Shown: positions 53,379 to 63,220, numbered from the stretch's first letter. The stretch: DNA of 64,000 nucleotides from Rhabdothermincola salaria (GCF_021246445.1 NZ_JAJQXW010000001.1:1444168-1508167); one strand, 5' to 3'. A program made the numbers and translations. Notes: generated by a model not told the origin, from the letters alone.

Positions 53379-53390
53379 GAACAGCTGTTC
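53379..53390. promoter_or_regulatory. LexA/SOS box of imuA'-imuB
   Basis: GAACAGCTGTTC, with flanking TC/GA extending the symmetry to TCGAACAGCTGTTCGA, matches the actinobacterial LexA consensus. It abuts the -10 element, almost the same geometry as at dnaE2 (2-nt gap there). Confidence 0.87.
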
Positions 53391-53430
53391 GAGTCAGGCA
53401 AGCGGGGTCAGCTCATCGCGGGGCGCCGGT

Positions 53431-54192
53431 TCACCGCCGCGCCAGGAGGCGCTCCAGGTCGTCGAGCACGAAGGGGCCCTCGGTGCCGCACATCAAGATC
53501 ACGTGGGTGGCGCCCGCCTCGACGAAGGCGTCCACCTGCTCGATCTCGCCGCCGCTGATCGCCACCGTGCGCTCGATCTCGCCGGGGTCGCGGCCCACCT
53601 CGGCGCACCAGCGGTCGAGCACGCTGCTCTTGTGGGCGAAGACCTCCGGAGGCCCGAAGGTGTTCCAGGCGTCGGCGTAGCGGGCGGTGATACGCAGGGT
53701 GACCTTCTCGCCTCCGCCACCGATGAGGATCGGCAGGTCTCCCACCGGTGGGGGCACCAACCGGTCGATCCGGGCCTTGATCCGTTCGAGAGAGGCCTCG
53801 AGGGCGGCGAGACGGGATCCGGCGGTCCCGAACTCATAGCCGTACTCGTCGTGGTCGCGCTCGAACCACCCGGCGCCGAGCCCCAGGTAGGCACGCCCGT
53901 CGCTGATGTGGTCGACGGTGCGGGCCATGTCCGCCAGCAGCTCGGGGTTGCGGTAGGTGTTGCCCGTGACGAGCATCCCGAGGCGGGCGTGGGAGGTGTC
54001 GGCCGCCATGGCCGTCAGCGTCGTCCACCCCTCGAAGTGGTTGCCCGCCGGATCGCCGTAGAGCGGGAAGAAGTGGTCCCACGTCCAGATGGAGTCGACC
54101 CCCATCTCGTCGGCCGCCCGGGCCGCCGCCCGCAGATCGGCCATGGTCGTGTGCTGGGGTTGCAACTGCACCCCGACCTCGAAACGGGTCAT
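53431..54192 (-). CDS. LLM class flavin-dependent (probably F420) oxidoreductase
   Basis: 253 residues, shorter than the other three. MTRFEVGVQLQPQHTTMADL, VDSIWTWDHFFPLYGDPAGN, LGMLVTGNTYRNPELLADMA and RAYLGLGAGWFERDHDEYG match the TIGR03560-like F420-dependent group. The C-terminal half is compact and ends soon after VILMCGTEGPFVL. GGGAGG lies upstream of the ATG. It is co-directional with imuA', whose LexA box lies in the 64-bp gap after its stop, so read-through could add to imu expression. Confidence 0.85.
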   Translation of the reverse strand: MTRFEVGVQLQPQHTTMADLRAAARAADEMGVDSIWTWDHFFPLYGDPAGNHFEGWTTLTAMAADTSHARLGMLVTGNTYRNPELLADMARTVDHISDGRAYLGLGAGWFERDHDEYGYEFGTAGSRLAALEASLERIKARIDRLVPPPVGDLPILIGGGGEKVTLRITARYADAWNTFGPPEVFAHKSSVLDRWCAEVGRDPGEIERTVAISGGEIEQVDAFVEAGATHVILMCGTEGPFVLDDLERLLARR

Positions 54193-54273
54193 GTCTCGGC
54201 CTCCCGGTCGTCCTCGGGTGGCACGCTACCGTCACCCTCCGAGCCCGACCGCCCGGCGGAGACGAGGCCGGCG

Positions 54274-54603
54274 CTAGTCGCCGACGCCCTCGGGCATCAC
54301 GACCTCGACACCCTCGCGGTAGTAGGTGAACAGCTCCTCGACGAGCTCCTTGAGCCCGGCGGCGGAGTCGGTGCGATCGAGGTGGACGGTGATGACGTTG
54401 CCGTTCACGTGCACGCCGGTCACCCCTCCCCGGGCGAACAGCGCACCGGCGACCCGGCTGGCCGGCTTGTCGGCCGCGGCCTCGACGTCGGCCGGGGACC
54501 GGAAGGTCTCGTGGCCCATGCCGGTGAGCGGGCGGTTGGTCTCGAAGCGAACCACACCGGGGTGCGGGGAGGACTTCTCGATGACGGTGACTGGCTGTCC
54601 CAT
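54274..54603 (-). CDS. Nfu/NifU N-terminal-domain protein
   Basis: 109 residues. VRFETNRPLTGMGHETFRSP and RVAGALFARGGVTGVHVNGN are the two halves of the Nfu_N (scaffold protein Nfu/NifU N-terminal) domain. The C-terminal CxxC domain that carries the Fe-S cluster is absent, so by itself it cannot scaffold a cluster. It may bind a partner protein. TAACAT lies 10 nt before ATG 54603. Confidence 0.78.
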   Translation of the reverse strand: MGQPVTVIEKSSPHPGVVRFETNRPLTGMGHETFRSPADVEAAADKPASRVAGALFARGGVTGVHVNGNVITVHLDRTDSAAGLKELVEELFTYYREGVEVVMPEGVGD

Positions 54604-54616
54604 GGCGGCGGTGATG

Positions 54617-55120
54617 TTAGTGCCGGGCCTGCGGCGCGCCCGCATCCCCGGTCGCGCCGCCACCAGGTCCGGCCGCGGCGGAGGCCAGCGGCGGGGCGCC
54701 GTCGGCCTCGGCCCGGCCGGGCCCACCCCGACCGGATGCCGCGGGAGCCACGGCCCGCCACGTCCACACCGCCAGGGCGATGGCCACGACACCGAGCAGG
54801 GCGTGCACGACCTGGAACGCGAGCTCGTGGTCGGCGAGGAAGATCTGCGGCACCCGCACCGCCCACACCGCGACGGTGAGCCCGGCGAAGACCTGTACGA
54901 CCCGGGCCCACCCGGCGGTGAGCGGCGACCGCCACGTGCGCACCAGCACCACGACCCCGACGACGGCGAAGCCCAACAGCACGGCCGCGAGGAGGCTGGA
55001 GGTGACCTTGTCGGCGGTGCTCTCGGTGTCGGACCCCCAGGCGTTGACCAGTCGGTTGGACCAGACGAACACCGTCCAGGCGACGAGGGCGGCGAGTCCG
55101 GACCATCCGCGGCGGGTCAT
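54617..55120 (-). CDS. four-TM membrane protein, unknown function
   Basis: 167 residues. Four hydrophobic helices at about 5-22, 41-62, 73-92 and 98-120, then a Gly/Ala/Pro-rich tail of about 45 residues. No family recognised. ATG 55120 follows TACCCT by 6 nt (leaderless). It ends 13 bp before the Nfu-N gene, which may share its transcript. Confidence 0.62.
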   Translation of the reverse strand: MTRRGWSGLAALVAWTVFVWSNRLVNAWGSDTESTADKVTSSLLAAVLLGFAVVGVVVLVRTWRSPLTAGWARVVQVFAGLTVAVWAVRVPQIFLADHELAFQVVHALLGVVAIALAVWTWRAVAPAASGRGGPGRAEADGAPPLASAAAGPGGGATGDAGAPQARH

Positions 55121-55126
55121 GGCCCG

Positions 55127-55132
55127 AGGGTA
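55127..55132 (-). promoter_or_regulatory. -10 element (TACCCT) of the membrane protein gene
   Basis: Minus-strand TACCCT ends 6 nt before ATG 55120; leaderless pattern. Confidence 0.55.
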
Positions 55133-55148
55133 CCCGCCCGGGCCCGGG

Positions 55149-55170
55149 GCCCGGTCGGCGCCGACCGGGC
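55149..55170 (-). terminator. 22-nt palindrome after rnhB
   Basis: GCCCGGTCGGC and its exact complement with no loop bases between; it begins right at the end of rnhB (stop at 55171) and lies before the next promoter, a likely terminator. Confidence 0.55.
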
Positions 55171-55872
55171 TCAGAACAGGGTGGGCGCCTCGTCGAAGGA
55201 GGGTCGGCGGGCGATCCCCGACCACGGCAGGGCGTCCATGAAGGCCCAGGTCCGGCGGTGGATGGTGGTGGGCCCCATGCCGGCCAACGCCACCTTGTGG
55301 CGGGGGCAGGGGTAGCCCTTGTTGGCGTGGAACTCATAGCCGGGGAAGTGCTCGGCTTCCCGGCGCATCAGCCGGTCGCGGCTGACCTTGGCCAGGATCG
55401 ACGCCGTGGCGATGGACAGGCAGCGGGCATCGCCCTTGACCACCGTGCGGCTGATGCCGCCGCCGACGAAGTCCCAGTTGCCGTCGATCAGGACCCGGTC
55501 GGGGGCCACCCCCAGCCCTTCGACGGCGCGCCGCGCCGCCAGCTTCTGGGCCGCCGACATGCCCAGCTCGTCGCACTCCTCGGGCGACGCCGACCCGACG
55601 GCCCACGCCTCGCACCAGCCCGCCACCCGGTCGAAGAGCGCTTCACGCTCGGCCTCGGTGAGCATCTTGGAGTCGCGGACCTTGTTGAGCCGCCGGTCCT
55701 TGGGCACCACGGCGGCCCCGACCACCAGCGGACCGGCCCAGGATCCGCGTCCCACCTCGTCGACCCCGACGACGACGGTGTCGCCCCCGGCCCACAGCTC
55801 GCGCTCGACGGACAACGACGGCGCCTTGGCCCGGAGGGCCTTGCGCAGAGGCGGCACAACGGTGGCGGTCAC
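55171..55872 (-). CDS. rnhB: ribonuclease HII
   Basis: 233 residues. VVVGVDEVGRGSWAGPLVVG carries the first two acidic catalytic residues (Asp-Glu), DSKMLTEAEREALF the conserved second motif, LIDGNWDF the third Asp, and IHRRTWAF the C-terminal motif. RNase HII nicks RNA in RNA/DNA hybrids and removes single ribonucleotides. GTG 55872 is used; TACCGT lies about 10 nt upstream. It ends in a palindromic terminator. Confidence 0.93.
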   Translation of the reverse strand: MTATVVPPLRKALRAKAPSLSVERELWAGGDTVVVGVDEVGRGSWAGPLVVGAAVVPKDRRLNKVRDSKMLTEAEREALFDRVAGWCEAWAVGSASPEECDELGMSAAQKLAARRAVEGLGVAPDRVLIDGNWDFVGGGISRTVVKGDARCLSIATASILAKVSRDRLMRREAEHFPGYEFHANKGYPCPRHKVALAGMGPTTIHRRTWAFMDALPWSGIARRPSFDEAPTLF

Positions 55873-55920
55873 GACACCGCCGACGGTAGCTCGCCGCTCT
55901 CGACCGGCGAGGACGCGAAG

Positions 55921-55945
55921 AGGCCCGGGCTCGCGGCCCGGGCCT
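55921..55945 (-). terminator. hairpin after the ABC substrate-binding gene
   Basis: AGGCCCGGG-N7-CCCGGGCCT downstream of the stop at 55994, before the rnhB start; probable terminator. Confidence 0.5.
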
Positions 55946-55993
55946 CCACGAGGCGGTCGTCGACGACGTCGGCGACGACGCCGCCGACCCGGG

Positions 55994-57700
55994 TCAGCCC
56001 TGTTCGAGCCAGGTCTCGGTGAGACGGTGGCGACCGATCTCGAACGGCGACGACGGCTGACCGTCGGGGAGGGTCCCGTTGCCGATGCCGCGCACGTCGT
56101 CGGCGGCGCCCACCGCCCACTGGGTGTGGCCCAGCCACACGTAGGGGATGAGCTCGCTCTGGCGCTTCTGGAGGGCGGAGTACGCCTCCTTGCGGACCTC
56201 CGGATCGTCGGAGGCCCGGGCCGTGTCCAGGGCCTCGTCGACCTGCTCGTCGCGCAGGCGGGCCATGTTGAGCGACAGCTGGCCGATCGGGTTGGCGTTC
56301 TTCGACGTCCACCAGAGGTAGTCGCCGTCGGGGTCCGCCGCGCCGAACTGGCGCCACAGGTTGGCGTCGTAGTTGCCGGTGACCGCATCGGCGATGAACG
56401 TGCCCTGCTCGGTCGTCTTCAGCTCGACCTCCATGCCACACGCCTCCCACAGCGACGCCAGCGTGCCGGTGACGGCCTCGTTGTCCGGCGACGGCGTGGT
56501 GCCGAGCGAGAAGCTCACCGGCCCGGTCTCGGCCTCCACCTCGGCGATGAGCGCCGAGCCGGCCGCCACGTCGGTCGCCGGGAAGCCGTTGTCGGGCTCG
56601 AACCACGGCGAGCCCTCCCGGAACTGGGTCTCGGCGGCGTAGTCGGCCGGGGTGCCCGACACCTCGAAGACCACGTCGCGGTCGGTGCACAGCGCCAGCG
56701 CCCGACGCACCCGCACGTCGTCGAGCGGGGCCTTCTCGGTGTTGAGCAGCACGAACGACTCCTCGTTCTCGCCCTGGTCGGCGACGAACTGGATGGTGCC
56801 GGCCTCGGCCTCGCTGCGCATGCGGTCGATGACCAGCCAGTTGGTCATGTGCATCATCTGCAGGTCGCCGGTGAGCAGCCCGTTGTAGCGGTTCTGGTTG
56901 TCGGGGACGGGCACGAACTCGACGGCGTCGAGGTACGGCAGCTGGTTGCCGGCCTCGTCGGTGCGCCAGTAGCTCTCGTTGCGGGTGCCCTTCCAGCTGC
57001 GGTCCGGCACCCACTCCTCGAACACGAACGGCCCGGTGCCGATGGGGCGGGCCGACGACTCGGCGGCCTCGGCGTCGAGCTGGGCGGGGGCCACCACATA
57101 GCCCACCTGGTTGACCAGGGCCGCGGGGAAGGACGCCCAGGGGTCGGTCATGGTCACCGTGACGGCCATGGGTTCGGCCGGATCGACGGCGACGCTCGCG
57201 ATGTTGGCCAACGAGGCCCCGGTGAGTGGGTCGGTCCGCACCGCCTCGAGGCTCTTGGCCACCGCGGCGCCGTCGAGGGGGGTGCCGTCGTGGAACTCGA
57301 TGTCGGGCCGCACGCCGATGGTCCAGGTGAGGAAGTCCTCGCTGGCGGTGAACGACTCGGCCAGGTACGGCTGGGGTACGCCGTCGGCGTCGTAGGCGGC
57401 CAGGGGGTCGAAGACCGCCGACCCCACCATGTAGCCCGAGATCGCCCATCGGTTGGACGTGGGGTTCCAGCCGTCGGTCTCGGCCTCGATGCCATAGGTG
57501 ATGGTGCCGCCGGACTGCGGGTCGCCGCTCGGGGCGATGGTGATGTCGGTGGTGTCGGGCTCCACCGCACCGCCCCCTCCCCCGCCCGCGGAATCCCCGC
57601 TCTCGCCGCCGCAGGCGGCCAGCGCGAGCGCCGCCACCGCCAGCGCACCCGTGGCCCCGGCCAGCCTCCAGCCACGCGTCCCCGTCCTCGTTGCGGTCAT
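55994..57700 (-). CDS. ABC transporter substrate-binding lipoprotein (peptide/opine family 5)
   Basis: 568 residues. Lipobox ALAAC with a Gly-rich linker (GGGGGG) after it, then the SBP_bac_5 domain: YGIEAETDGWNP, EFHDGTPLDGAAVAKSLEA, GTGPFVFEEW, VRRALALCTDRD and WWTSKNANP. Such proteins capture peptides, nickel or similar ligands outside the membrane. No permease or ATPase genes lie beside it, so it is an orphan in this window. A GGGGGAACG ribosome-binding site precedes ATG 57700. Confidence 0.88.
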   Translation of the reverse strand: MTATRTGTRGWRLAGATGALAVAALALAACGGESGDSAGGGGGGAVEPDTTDITIAPSGDPQSGGTITYGIEAETDGWNPTSNRWAISGYMVGSAVFDPLAAYDADGVPQPYLAESFTASEDFLTWTIGVRPDIEFHDGTPLDGAAVAKSLEAVRTDPLTGASLANIASVAVDPAEPMAVTVTMTDPWASFPAALVNQVGYVVAPAQLDAEAAESSARPIGTGPFVFEEWVPDRSWKGTRNESYWRTDEAGNQLPYLDAVEFVPVPDNQNRYNGLLTGDLQMMHMTNWLVIDRMRSEAEAGTIQFVADQGENEESFVLLNTEKAPLDDVRVRRALALCTDRDVVFEVSGTPADYAAETQFREGSPWFEPDNGFPATDVAAGSALIAEVEAETGPVSFSLGTTPSPDNEAVTGTLASLWEACGMEVELKTTEQGTFIADAVTGNYDANLWRQFGAADPDGDYLWWTSKNANPIGQLSLNMARLRDEQVDEALDTARASDDPEVRKEAYSALQKRQSELIPYVWLGHTQWAVGAADDVRGIGNGTLPDGQPSSPFEIGRHRLTETWLEQG

Positions 57701-57891
57701 CGTTCCCCCAGTCCGAGCCCCTCGGGCCCAATCCACCGACACGTCCACCGACTGCTCCACCCGTCCGTCCACCAGCGCGGGCGCCGACGGGCGTGCCCAC
57801 CGGCGAGCACCGGCGTGGCCACCCACCCTACGTGCCCGATGACACAGGCGTCACCCACTGTGCCCGGCCCGGCTCCCTCCGGGCGCTCTCC

Positions 57892-57897
57892 TAGCCT
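57892..57897 (+). promoter_or_regulatory. -10 element (TAGCCT) of the GH38 gene
   Basis: TAGCCT ends 6 nt before ATG 57904; leaderless pattern. Confidence 0.55.
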
Positions 57898-57903
57898 GCG
57901 GGC

Positions 57904-60591
57904 ATGGCCCGCACCGTCGCCGTCGTGCCCCACACCCACTGGGACCGCGAGTGGTACGCCCCCTTCCAGATCTTCCGGCTGAAGCTGGTCGACCTGCTCG
58001 ACGAGCTCCTCCCCCGCCTGGAGGCGGACCCGGGCTACGCCCACTTCCTCCTCGACGGGCAGATGGCCGTCGTCGACGACTACCTCGCCGTGCGACCCGA
58101 GGCCGAACCCCGGCTGCGGCGGCTCGGGGCGTCGGGCCGCCTGGGCGTGGGCCCTTGGTACGTGTTGATGGACGAGTTCCTGGTGTCCGGCGAGACCATC
58201 GTGCGGGACCTGCAGATGGGGTTCGACCGGGCCGCCGCCTTCGGTGGGGCCATGGAGGTCGGCTACCTGCCCGACATGTTCGGCCACGTGGCCCAGATGC
58301 CCCAGCTGCTGGCCCAGTTCGGCCTCCAGCACGCGGTGGTGTGGCGGGGCGTGCCCGCGGCCGTCGATCGCACCGGCTTCTGGTGGCAGGCGCCGGACGG
58401 CTCTCGGGTGCGGGCCGAGTACCTGCCCGAGGGCTACGGCAACGGCGCCACGCTGCCCGACGACGCCAAGGACCTGGTCGCCATGGTGCGGCGCTACGAG
58501 CGGCTCCACGCCGACATGCTCGTCGGCGACATCCTCTGGATGAACGGCACCGACCACCAGATGCCCCAGCCCTGGCTGGGGCGGGTGATCGCCGAGGCCA
58601 ACGCCGTCCAGGACGACTACCACTTCGTGGTCACGGGCCTGGCCGACCACGTCACCCGGGCCCCCACCACGGCCCTCCCCGAGTGGCACGGGGAGCTGCG
58701 CTCCGGGGCCCGGGCCAACCTGTTGATGGGCGTCGTCTCCAACCGTGTCGACGTGCGCCGCGCCGCCTCGCGAGCCGAGACGGGCCTCGAGCGGCGGGCC
58801 GAACCCCTCTCGGCGTTGTACGTGCCGCCCGAGGCGTGGCCGGAGGCCTTCCTCGCCGAGGCGTGGCGCGACGTCGTCCTCGACGCCGCCCACGATTCCA
58901 GCTGCGCGTGCTCCGACGACGCCGTGGTCGACGCCGTCCTGGTCCGCTACGCCGAGGCGGCCCAGATCGCCGATGGCCTCACCGAGCGGGCTGTGGCCCA
59001 CCTGGCCGACAGCCTGACCGAGGCCGGACCGCTCGTCGTCAACCCGACGCACCGGCGCCGCGACGGACTGTTCGAGCTGCGCTTCCCCGGCCACGAACCG
59101 TGCCCCCACACGCAGGTCCTCACTCTCGACGACGGCGAGCAACGATCCGACGGCATCACCCGACGCGACTGCGTGACGTTGGTGCAGGCCGCGCTCGACG
59201 ACCACCCCCACCTGCTCGAGGCCGAGGCCACCGTCGAGGTCGACGGGGTGCTCGACGTGCGCCTGCACCACGATCCCAGCCGCCGCCAGGTCCGCTACGC
59301 CGGATCCATCCGGGCCGAGGTGGGCGAGCTGGCGGCCGCCGCACCCGACGCCCCCGCACGACTCACCATCACGGTGCCCCCTGCGCACGCCGCCGTCGTG
59401 CGGGCCCGCGACGTGCCCGGCTTCGGGTGGACCACCTGGGAGCCCCGGCCGCACGACGTCGACGCGGTGGCCCCCACCGAGGACGGGCTCGGTCTGGGCA
59501 ACGGGCTGATCGAGGTCGTCGTCGATCCCGGTTCAGGCACGTTCTCGCTGCAGGAGCTCACCGCCGCCGGGCGCCGCACTGCCGGCCTCGGCCGCCTGGT
59601 CGACGGCGGCGACACCGGTGACACCTACAACCACAACCCACCCACCCACGACACGGTGATCGACGCGCCCCACGAGGTGCAGGTCGCGCTCCTCGAAGAG
59701 GGCCCGCTGCGAGGCCGCCTCGAGATCGTGGGCACCCACGCCTGGCCGGCCGGAGCCGACGGCGACCGCCGCGTCGGATCGGTGCCCACCGAGGTCCGCA
59801 CCGTGCTGGAGGTCCAGGCCGGCTCGCCTCTGGTGCGCGTCACCACCGGGTTCGTGAACGCCAGCCGCGACCACCGGCTGCGCACCTGGCTCCCGCTCCC
59901 GGAGCGGACCGACCGGTCGTTCGCCGAGTGCGCCTTCGCCGTCGTGGAACGGGGTCTGGTGGCCGAGGGCGGCCCGACCGAGCGACCGTTGGCCACCTAT
60001 CCGTCGCGCCGTTTCGTCGCCGCCGGCGGGCTGGTGGTGGTCCACGAAGGGCTCCACGAGTACGAGCTGGTGGACCTCGACGACGACACGCACCCCGCTT
60101 CAGCCGGCGCGCTGGCGGTGACCTTGCTGCGGGCCACCGGCCTGCTCTCGAACGGGCCCATGGCCGCCCGCCCGCTCCCGGCCGGACCGGTGCGGCCCAC
60201 CCCGGGCGCCCAGGTGCTCGGCCCTCACACGGTGCGCTACGGCGTGGCGTTCGACGACCCTCCGGCCGACCGGCCGACCGAGCGATGGGCCCAGGCCCAT
60301 GCGCTGGCCGACGACCTGCTGGTACCCCTGTTGGTCACCCGCGCCGAGGGTGGCGGCGACCGCCCCTCGTCCGGCCAGGCCCTCTCGGTGACGGGCGCCG
60401 AGGTCACCGCCGTGCAACGCCGCGGCCCGTCGCTCGAAGTACGGGTGGTCAACGCCTCCGACGCGGACACGATGGTCGAGGTGGAGGGCCGCCGCGGTTG
60501 GGTCCTCGACCTGCGCGGGCGTCCCGTGGAGCCGTTCGAGGGGACGGTCGAGCTGGCACCCTGGCGCATCGCCACCCTGCTGCTGGACTGA
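57904..60591 (+). CDS. glycoside hydrolase family 38 alpha-mannosidase
   Basis: 895 residues. PHTHWDREW (9-17) and YLPDMFGHVAQMPQLL (about 121-136, nucleophile Asp) form the zinc and catalytic site; ILWMNGTDHQMPQPWLG and DAAHDSSCACSDDAV complete the GH38 set. The C-terminal half is the beta-sandwich region typical of the family. There is no signal peptide, so it acts inside the cell, probably on mannose oligosaccharides or mannosylated glycolipids. It has its own leaderless promoter. Confidence 0.9.
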   Translation: MARTVAVVPHTHWDREWYAPFQIFRLKLVDLLDELLPRLEADPGYAHFLLDGQMAVVDDYLAVRPEAEPRLRRLGASGRLGVGPWYVLMDEFLVSGETIVRDLQMGFDRAAAFGGAMEVGYLPDMFGHVAQMPQLLAQFGLQHAVVWRGVPAAVDRTGFWWQAPDGSRVRAEYLPEGYGNGATLPDDAKDLVAMVRRYERLHADMLVGDILWMNGTDHQMPQPWLGRVIAEANAVQDDYHFVVTGLADHVTRAPTTALPEWHGELRSGARANLLMGVVSNRVDVRRAASRAETGLERRAEPLSALYVPPEAWPEAFLAEAWRDVVLDAAHDSSCACSDDAVVDAVLVRYAEAAQIADGLTERAVAHLADSLTEAGPLVVNPTHRRRDGLFELRFPGHEPCPHTQVLTLDDGEQRSDGITRRDCVTLVQAALDDHPHLLEAEATVEVDGVLDVRLHHDPSRRQVRYAGSIRAEVGELAAAAPDAPARLTITVPPAHAAVVRARDVPGFGWTTWEPRPHDVDAVAPTEDGLGLGNGLIEVVVDPGSGTFSLQELTAAGRRTAGLGRLVDGGDTGDTYNHNPPTHDTVIDAPHEVQVALLEEGPLRGRLEIVGTHAWPAGADGDRRVGSVPTEVRTVLEVQAGSPLVRVTTGFVNASRDHRLRTWLPLPERTDRSFAECAFAVVERGLVAEGGPTERPLATYPSRRFVAAGGLVVVHEGLHEYELVDLDDDTHPASAGALAVTLLRATGLLSNGPMAARPLPAGPVRPTPGAQVLGPHTVRYGVAFDDPPADRPTERWAQAHALADDLLVPLLVTRAEGGGDRPSSGQALSVTGAEVTAVQRRGPSLEVRVVNASDADTMVEVEGRRGWVLDLRGRPVEPFEGTVELAPWRIATLLLD

Positions 60592-60624
60592 GCACCGGCC
60601 TGGCCACCCACACCGACGCTTCTC

Positions 60625-60662
60625 GCATGGTTTCGGCGTGCCAGAGCGCGCCGAAACCATGC
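60625..60662. terminator. 14-bp hairpin between convergent genes
   Basis: GCATGGTTTCGGCG-N10-CGCCGAAACCATGC between the GH38 gene and the allophanate hydrolase gene; a likely bidirectional terminator. It is distinctly less GC-rich than its surroundings. Confidence 0.65.
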
Positions 60663-60686
60663 AACTGGCTCTCAGGTCGGTCCCTC

Positions 60687-62507
60687 TCAGGTCGATCCCT
60701 CGCCGGTGGTCGCCACCGGGTGCCCGCGGTCGCCGTCGGTGCCACTCGTGTAGGACCGCCAACCGCCGTGGCCGGTGATGTCCACCGCCCCGGCCAGGCC
60801 CCCGGACTCGCACACGAACCCGAGGCGCTCCTCGCCGTCGGCCAGGCGCACCGACCCGATGGCCAGGGGCGGCGCGACCAGCGTCATCAGCTCGCCCAGC
60901 CGGGCCAGGGGGATCGACCACACCTCGACCTCGATGGCGCGGCCACCGGACTCCACGCGCTCGAGGGCCGGACGGTCGGGCGGTCGGGCCGCGAGGTGGT
61001 GGAAGCGGTAGTGGACGTCGGTGCTGGTACGGCGCACCAGCACCGCGTCTCGCTCCAGCAGCTGGCGTTCGAGGGGGAACCCGGTCATGTGGGCCCCGGC
61101 CACCACCAGCTCGACCCGGGCCCGCACGTCACCCGGGGTCGGCGCCGGCTGGTCGAGAGCCCCGTCGGGCTCGCCGGTGAGCAGCTCCGCCAGGGCCACG
61201 AGCATGCCCTCGCGCCCGGCGGGGGCCAGCAACGTCACGCCGAGGGGCACGGCCGGGTGCGAGCGGGGCGCCGACGGGACCGGCACAGCGATGGCGGCCA
61301 GCCCGAGGAGGTTGGCGAAGTTGGTGAAGCGCCCCAGGTGGCGGTTCACGTCCACGGGATCGGCCGCCACCTCCTCGAGGGTGGCCAGCCACGGCACGGT
61401 GGGCACCACCAGCACGTCGACCCGGCGCCACAATTCCTCCAGCGGACCGCGCACCAGGCGTCGCCGGGTGCGTTCGGAGCGGTAGACGTCGACCGCGGAC
61501 CAGCGGTCCCCGGCCAGGATGATGTCGGCCACCACCGGGTTCACGTCGCGTCGGTGGGCGGCGATGAAGTCGCCGACGGCGGCGGTGCGTTCGGCCAACC
61601 AGGGCCCCTCGTAGAGCAGGTCCCCCACGGCGAACAGCGCCCCGCTGTCGACGGCGACCACCGCGACGGTGGGATCGAGGCGGTCGGCCACCCATCGCAT
61701 GCCGTCGACCACTCCAGGAGCGCAGCCACCCAGCCCCACCTGATCCAGCACACCGACCCGACCCGGGCTGACCGGCCGCCACGGACCGGCCGGGTCGAGG
61801 AGCCGTCCGGCCACGAGAGCCCCGGCCAGATCCGCGGCGAACACCGACACGCAGTCGAGGGTCCAGGAGGCAGGAACGACCCCGTCGTTCGAGACCCGCC
61901 CGGGTGGAGCCTTCCAACCGAACACCCCGTTCATGGCGGCCGGCACGCGCCCCGAGCCGGCCGTGTCGGTGCCGACGGCGAGGGTGACCAGACCCCGGGC
62001 CACGGCCACGGCGGACCCCGACGACGAGCCACCCGGCACCAGCGCCGGATCGAGGGCGTTGGGCGGGGGCGTCTCGCTGCGGACACCCACGAGGCCGGTG
62101 GCGAACTGGTCCATGTTGGCCTTGGCGACCACGATCGCGCCCGCCTCCTCGAGGCGTTGCACCGCCGGAGCGGATCGCTCGGGGCGGTAGGCGTAGGCCT
62201 CGCAGCCGGCGGTGGTGGGCAGCCCAGCGACGTCGACGTTGTCCTTCACCACGACCGGCACGCCGTAGAGGGGCAGGGCCGCGAACGGGTCAGACCCGGC
62301 GTCGCCTCGCCGGCGGAGCAGCGCGCCGACCTCGGCCTCGGCGGCGGCGCGGTCGATCACCGACAGCAGCGTCCCGTCGGCCAGCGCGCCGTCACATCGC
62401 GCCAGCACCTCACCGATCACGGTGCGCGGGTCGGCCGACCCCTCGCGGTACGAGGTCCGCAGCGAACCCAACCGCAGGTCTCGACGGTTCGGTCCCGAGG
62501 TGCTCAC
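60687..62507 (-). CDS. atzF: allophanate hydrolase
   Basis: 606 residues. An amidase-signature domain: [17 protein letters not shown] (catalytic Lys), [16 protein letters not shown] and [14 protein letters not shown] (Ser-cis-Ser). The C-terminal domain ([19 protein letters not shown], then [13 protein letters not shown]) is the allophanate-hydrolase extension that decarboxylates or hydrolyses N-carboxyurea. It turns allophanate into ammonia and CO2. GTG 62507 overlaps the upstream amidohydrolase stop by 4 nt. A 15-bp tandem duplication (60672-60701 region) repeats the stop context. Confidence 0.88.
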   Translation of the reverse strand: MSTSGPNRRDLRLGSLRTSYREGSADPRTVIGEVLARCDGALADGTLLSVIDRAAAEAEVGALLRRRGDAGSDPFAALPLYGVPVVVKDNVDVAGLPTTAGCEAYAYRPERSAPAVQRLEEAGAIVVAKANMDQFATGLVGVRSETPPPNALDPALVPGGSSSGSAVAVARGLVTLAVGTDTAGSGRVPAAMNGVFGWKAPPGRVSNDGVVPASWTLDCVSVFAADLAGALVAGRLLDPAGPWRPVSPGRVGVLDQVGLGGCAPGVVDGMRWVADRLDPTVAVVAVDSGALFAVGDLLYEGPWLAERTAAVGDFIAAHRRDVNPVVADIILAGDRWSAVDVYRSERTRRRLVRGPLEELWRRVDVLVVPTVPWLATLEEVAADPVDVNRHLGRFTNFANLLGLAAIAVPVPSAPRSHPAVPLGVTLLAPAGREGMLVALAELLTGEPDGALDQPAPTPGDVRARVELVVAGAHMTGFPLERQLLERDAVLVRRTSTDVHYRFHHLAARPPDRPALERVESGGRAIEVEVWSIPLARLGELMTLVAPPLAIGSVRLADGEERLGFVCESGGLAGAVDITGHGGWRSYTSGTDGDRGHPVATTGEGST

Positions 62508-63220
62508 GAGCCCGCCATGGCCGACAACAGGGCGGACGACGGCGCCACCGCTCCGAAGACGCCGCCTTGCATCTTCACCATCTCGAGGGCGGCCCCGTAG
62601 TTGCCGACGTCGGTGGCTCCGGTGCAGTCGCTCAGCAGCAGGCACTCGTAGCCGCGGTCGTTGGCCTCACGCATGGTCGTGTGCACGCACACGTCCGTGG
62701 TGATGCCGGTGAGCACCAGATGGGTGATGCCGGCGGTGCGTAGCACCAGGTCGAGATCGGTCGCGTAGAACGCGCCCTTGCCGGGCTTGTCGATGATCAC
62801 CTCGCCGTCGACGGGGGCCACCTCGGGGACGATCTCCCACCCGGGCTCGCCCCGCACGAGGATCCGCCCGCACGGACCGGCATCCCCGATGCCGGCGCCG
62901 ATGCGCTGGGACCGCCACAGCTTGTTCGGCGGGCAATCGGACAGATCGGGGCGATGCCCCTCGCGGGTGTGCACGACCAACCAGCCCGCCTCGCGGGCCG
63001 CGGCCAACACCCGCTGGGTGGGCTCGAGGCCGGCCCGGGTGAGGGCCAGGTCGTAGCCCATGGCGTCGACGTAGCCGCCGGGACCGCAGAAGTCGGCCTG
63101 CCAGTCGATGAGGACGAGAGCGATCGCGCCGGCCGCCACGGAGCCCTCGAAGGGCCAGGGGTAGGGCTCGGCGGCGACGGTGGCGACGGTGGGTCGCTCG
63201 GTGGTGGTGTCGGGGCTCAT
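62504..63220 (-). CDS. isochorismatase-family amidohydrolase (biuret/ureidoacrylate-type)
   Basis: 238 residues. Triad of the cysteine hydrolases is intact: Asp39 (LIDWQADF), Lys145 ([12 protein letters not shown]) and Cys178 (TTDVCVHTT). The [11 protein letters not shown] and [20 protein letters not shown] stretches match proteins found beside allophanate hydrolase, so biuret to allophanate plus ammonia is the favoured reaction; ureidoacrylate-type substrates are not excluded. It overlaps both neighbours (ATGA at 63217, GTGA at 62504). Confidence 0.82.
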   Translation of the reverse strand: MSPDTTTERPTVATVAAEPYPWPFEGSVAAGAIALVLIDWQADFCGPGGYVDAMGYDLALTRAGLEPTQRVLAAAREAGWLVVHTREGHRPDLSDCPPNKLWRSQRIGAGIGDAGPCGRILVRGEPGWEIVPEVAPVDGEVIIDKPGKGAFYATDLDLVLRTAGITHLVLTGITTDVCVHTTMREANDRGYECLLLSDCTGATDVGNYGAALEMVKMQGGVFGAVAPSSALLSAMAGS

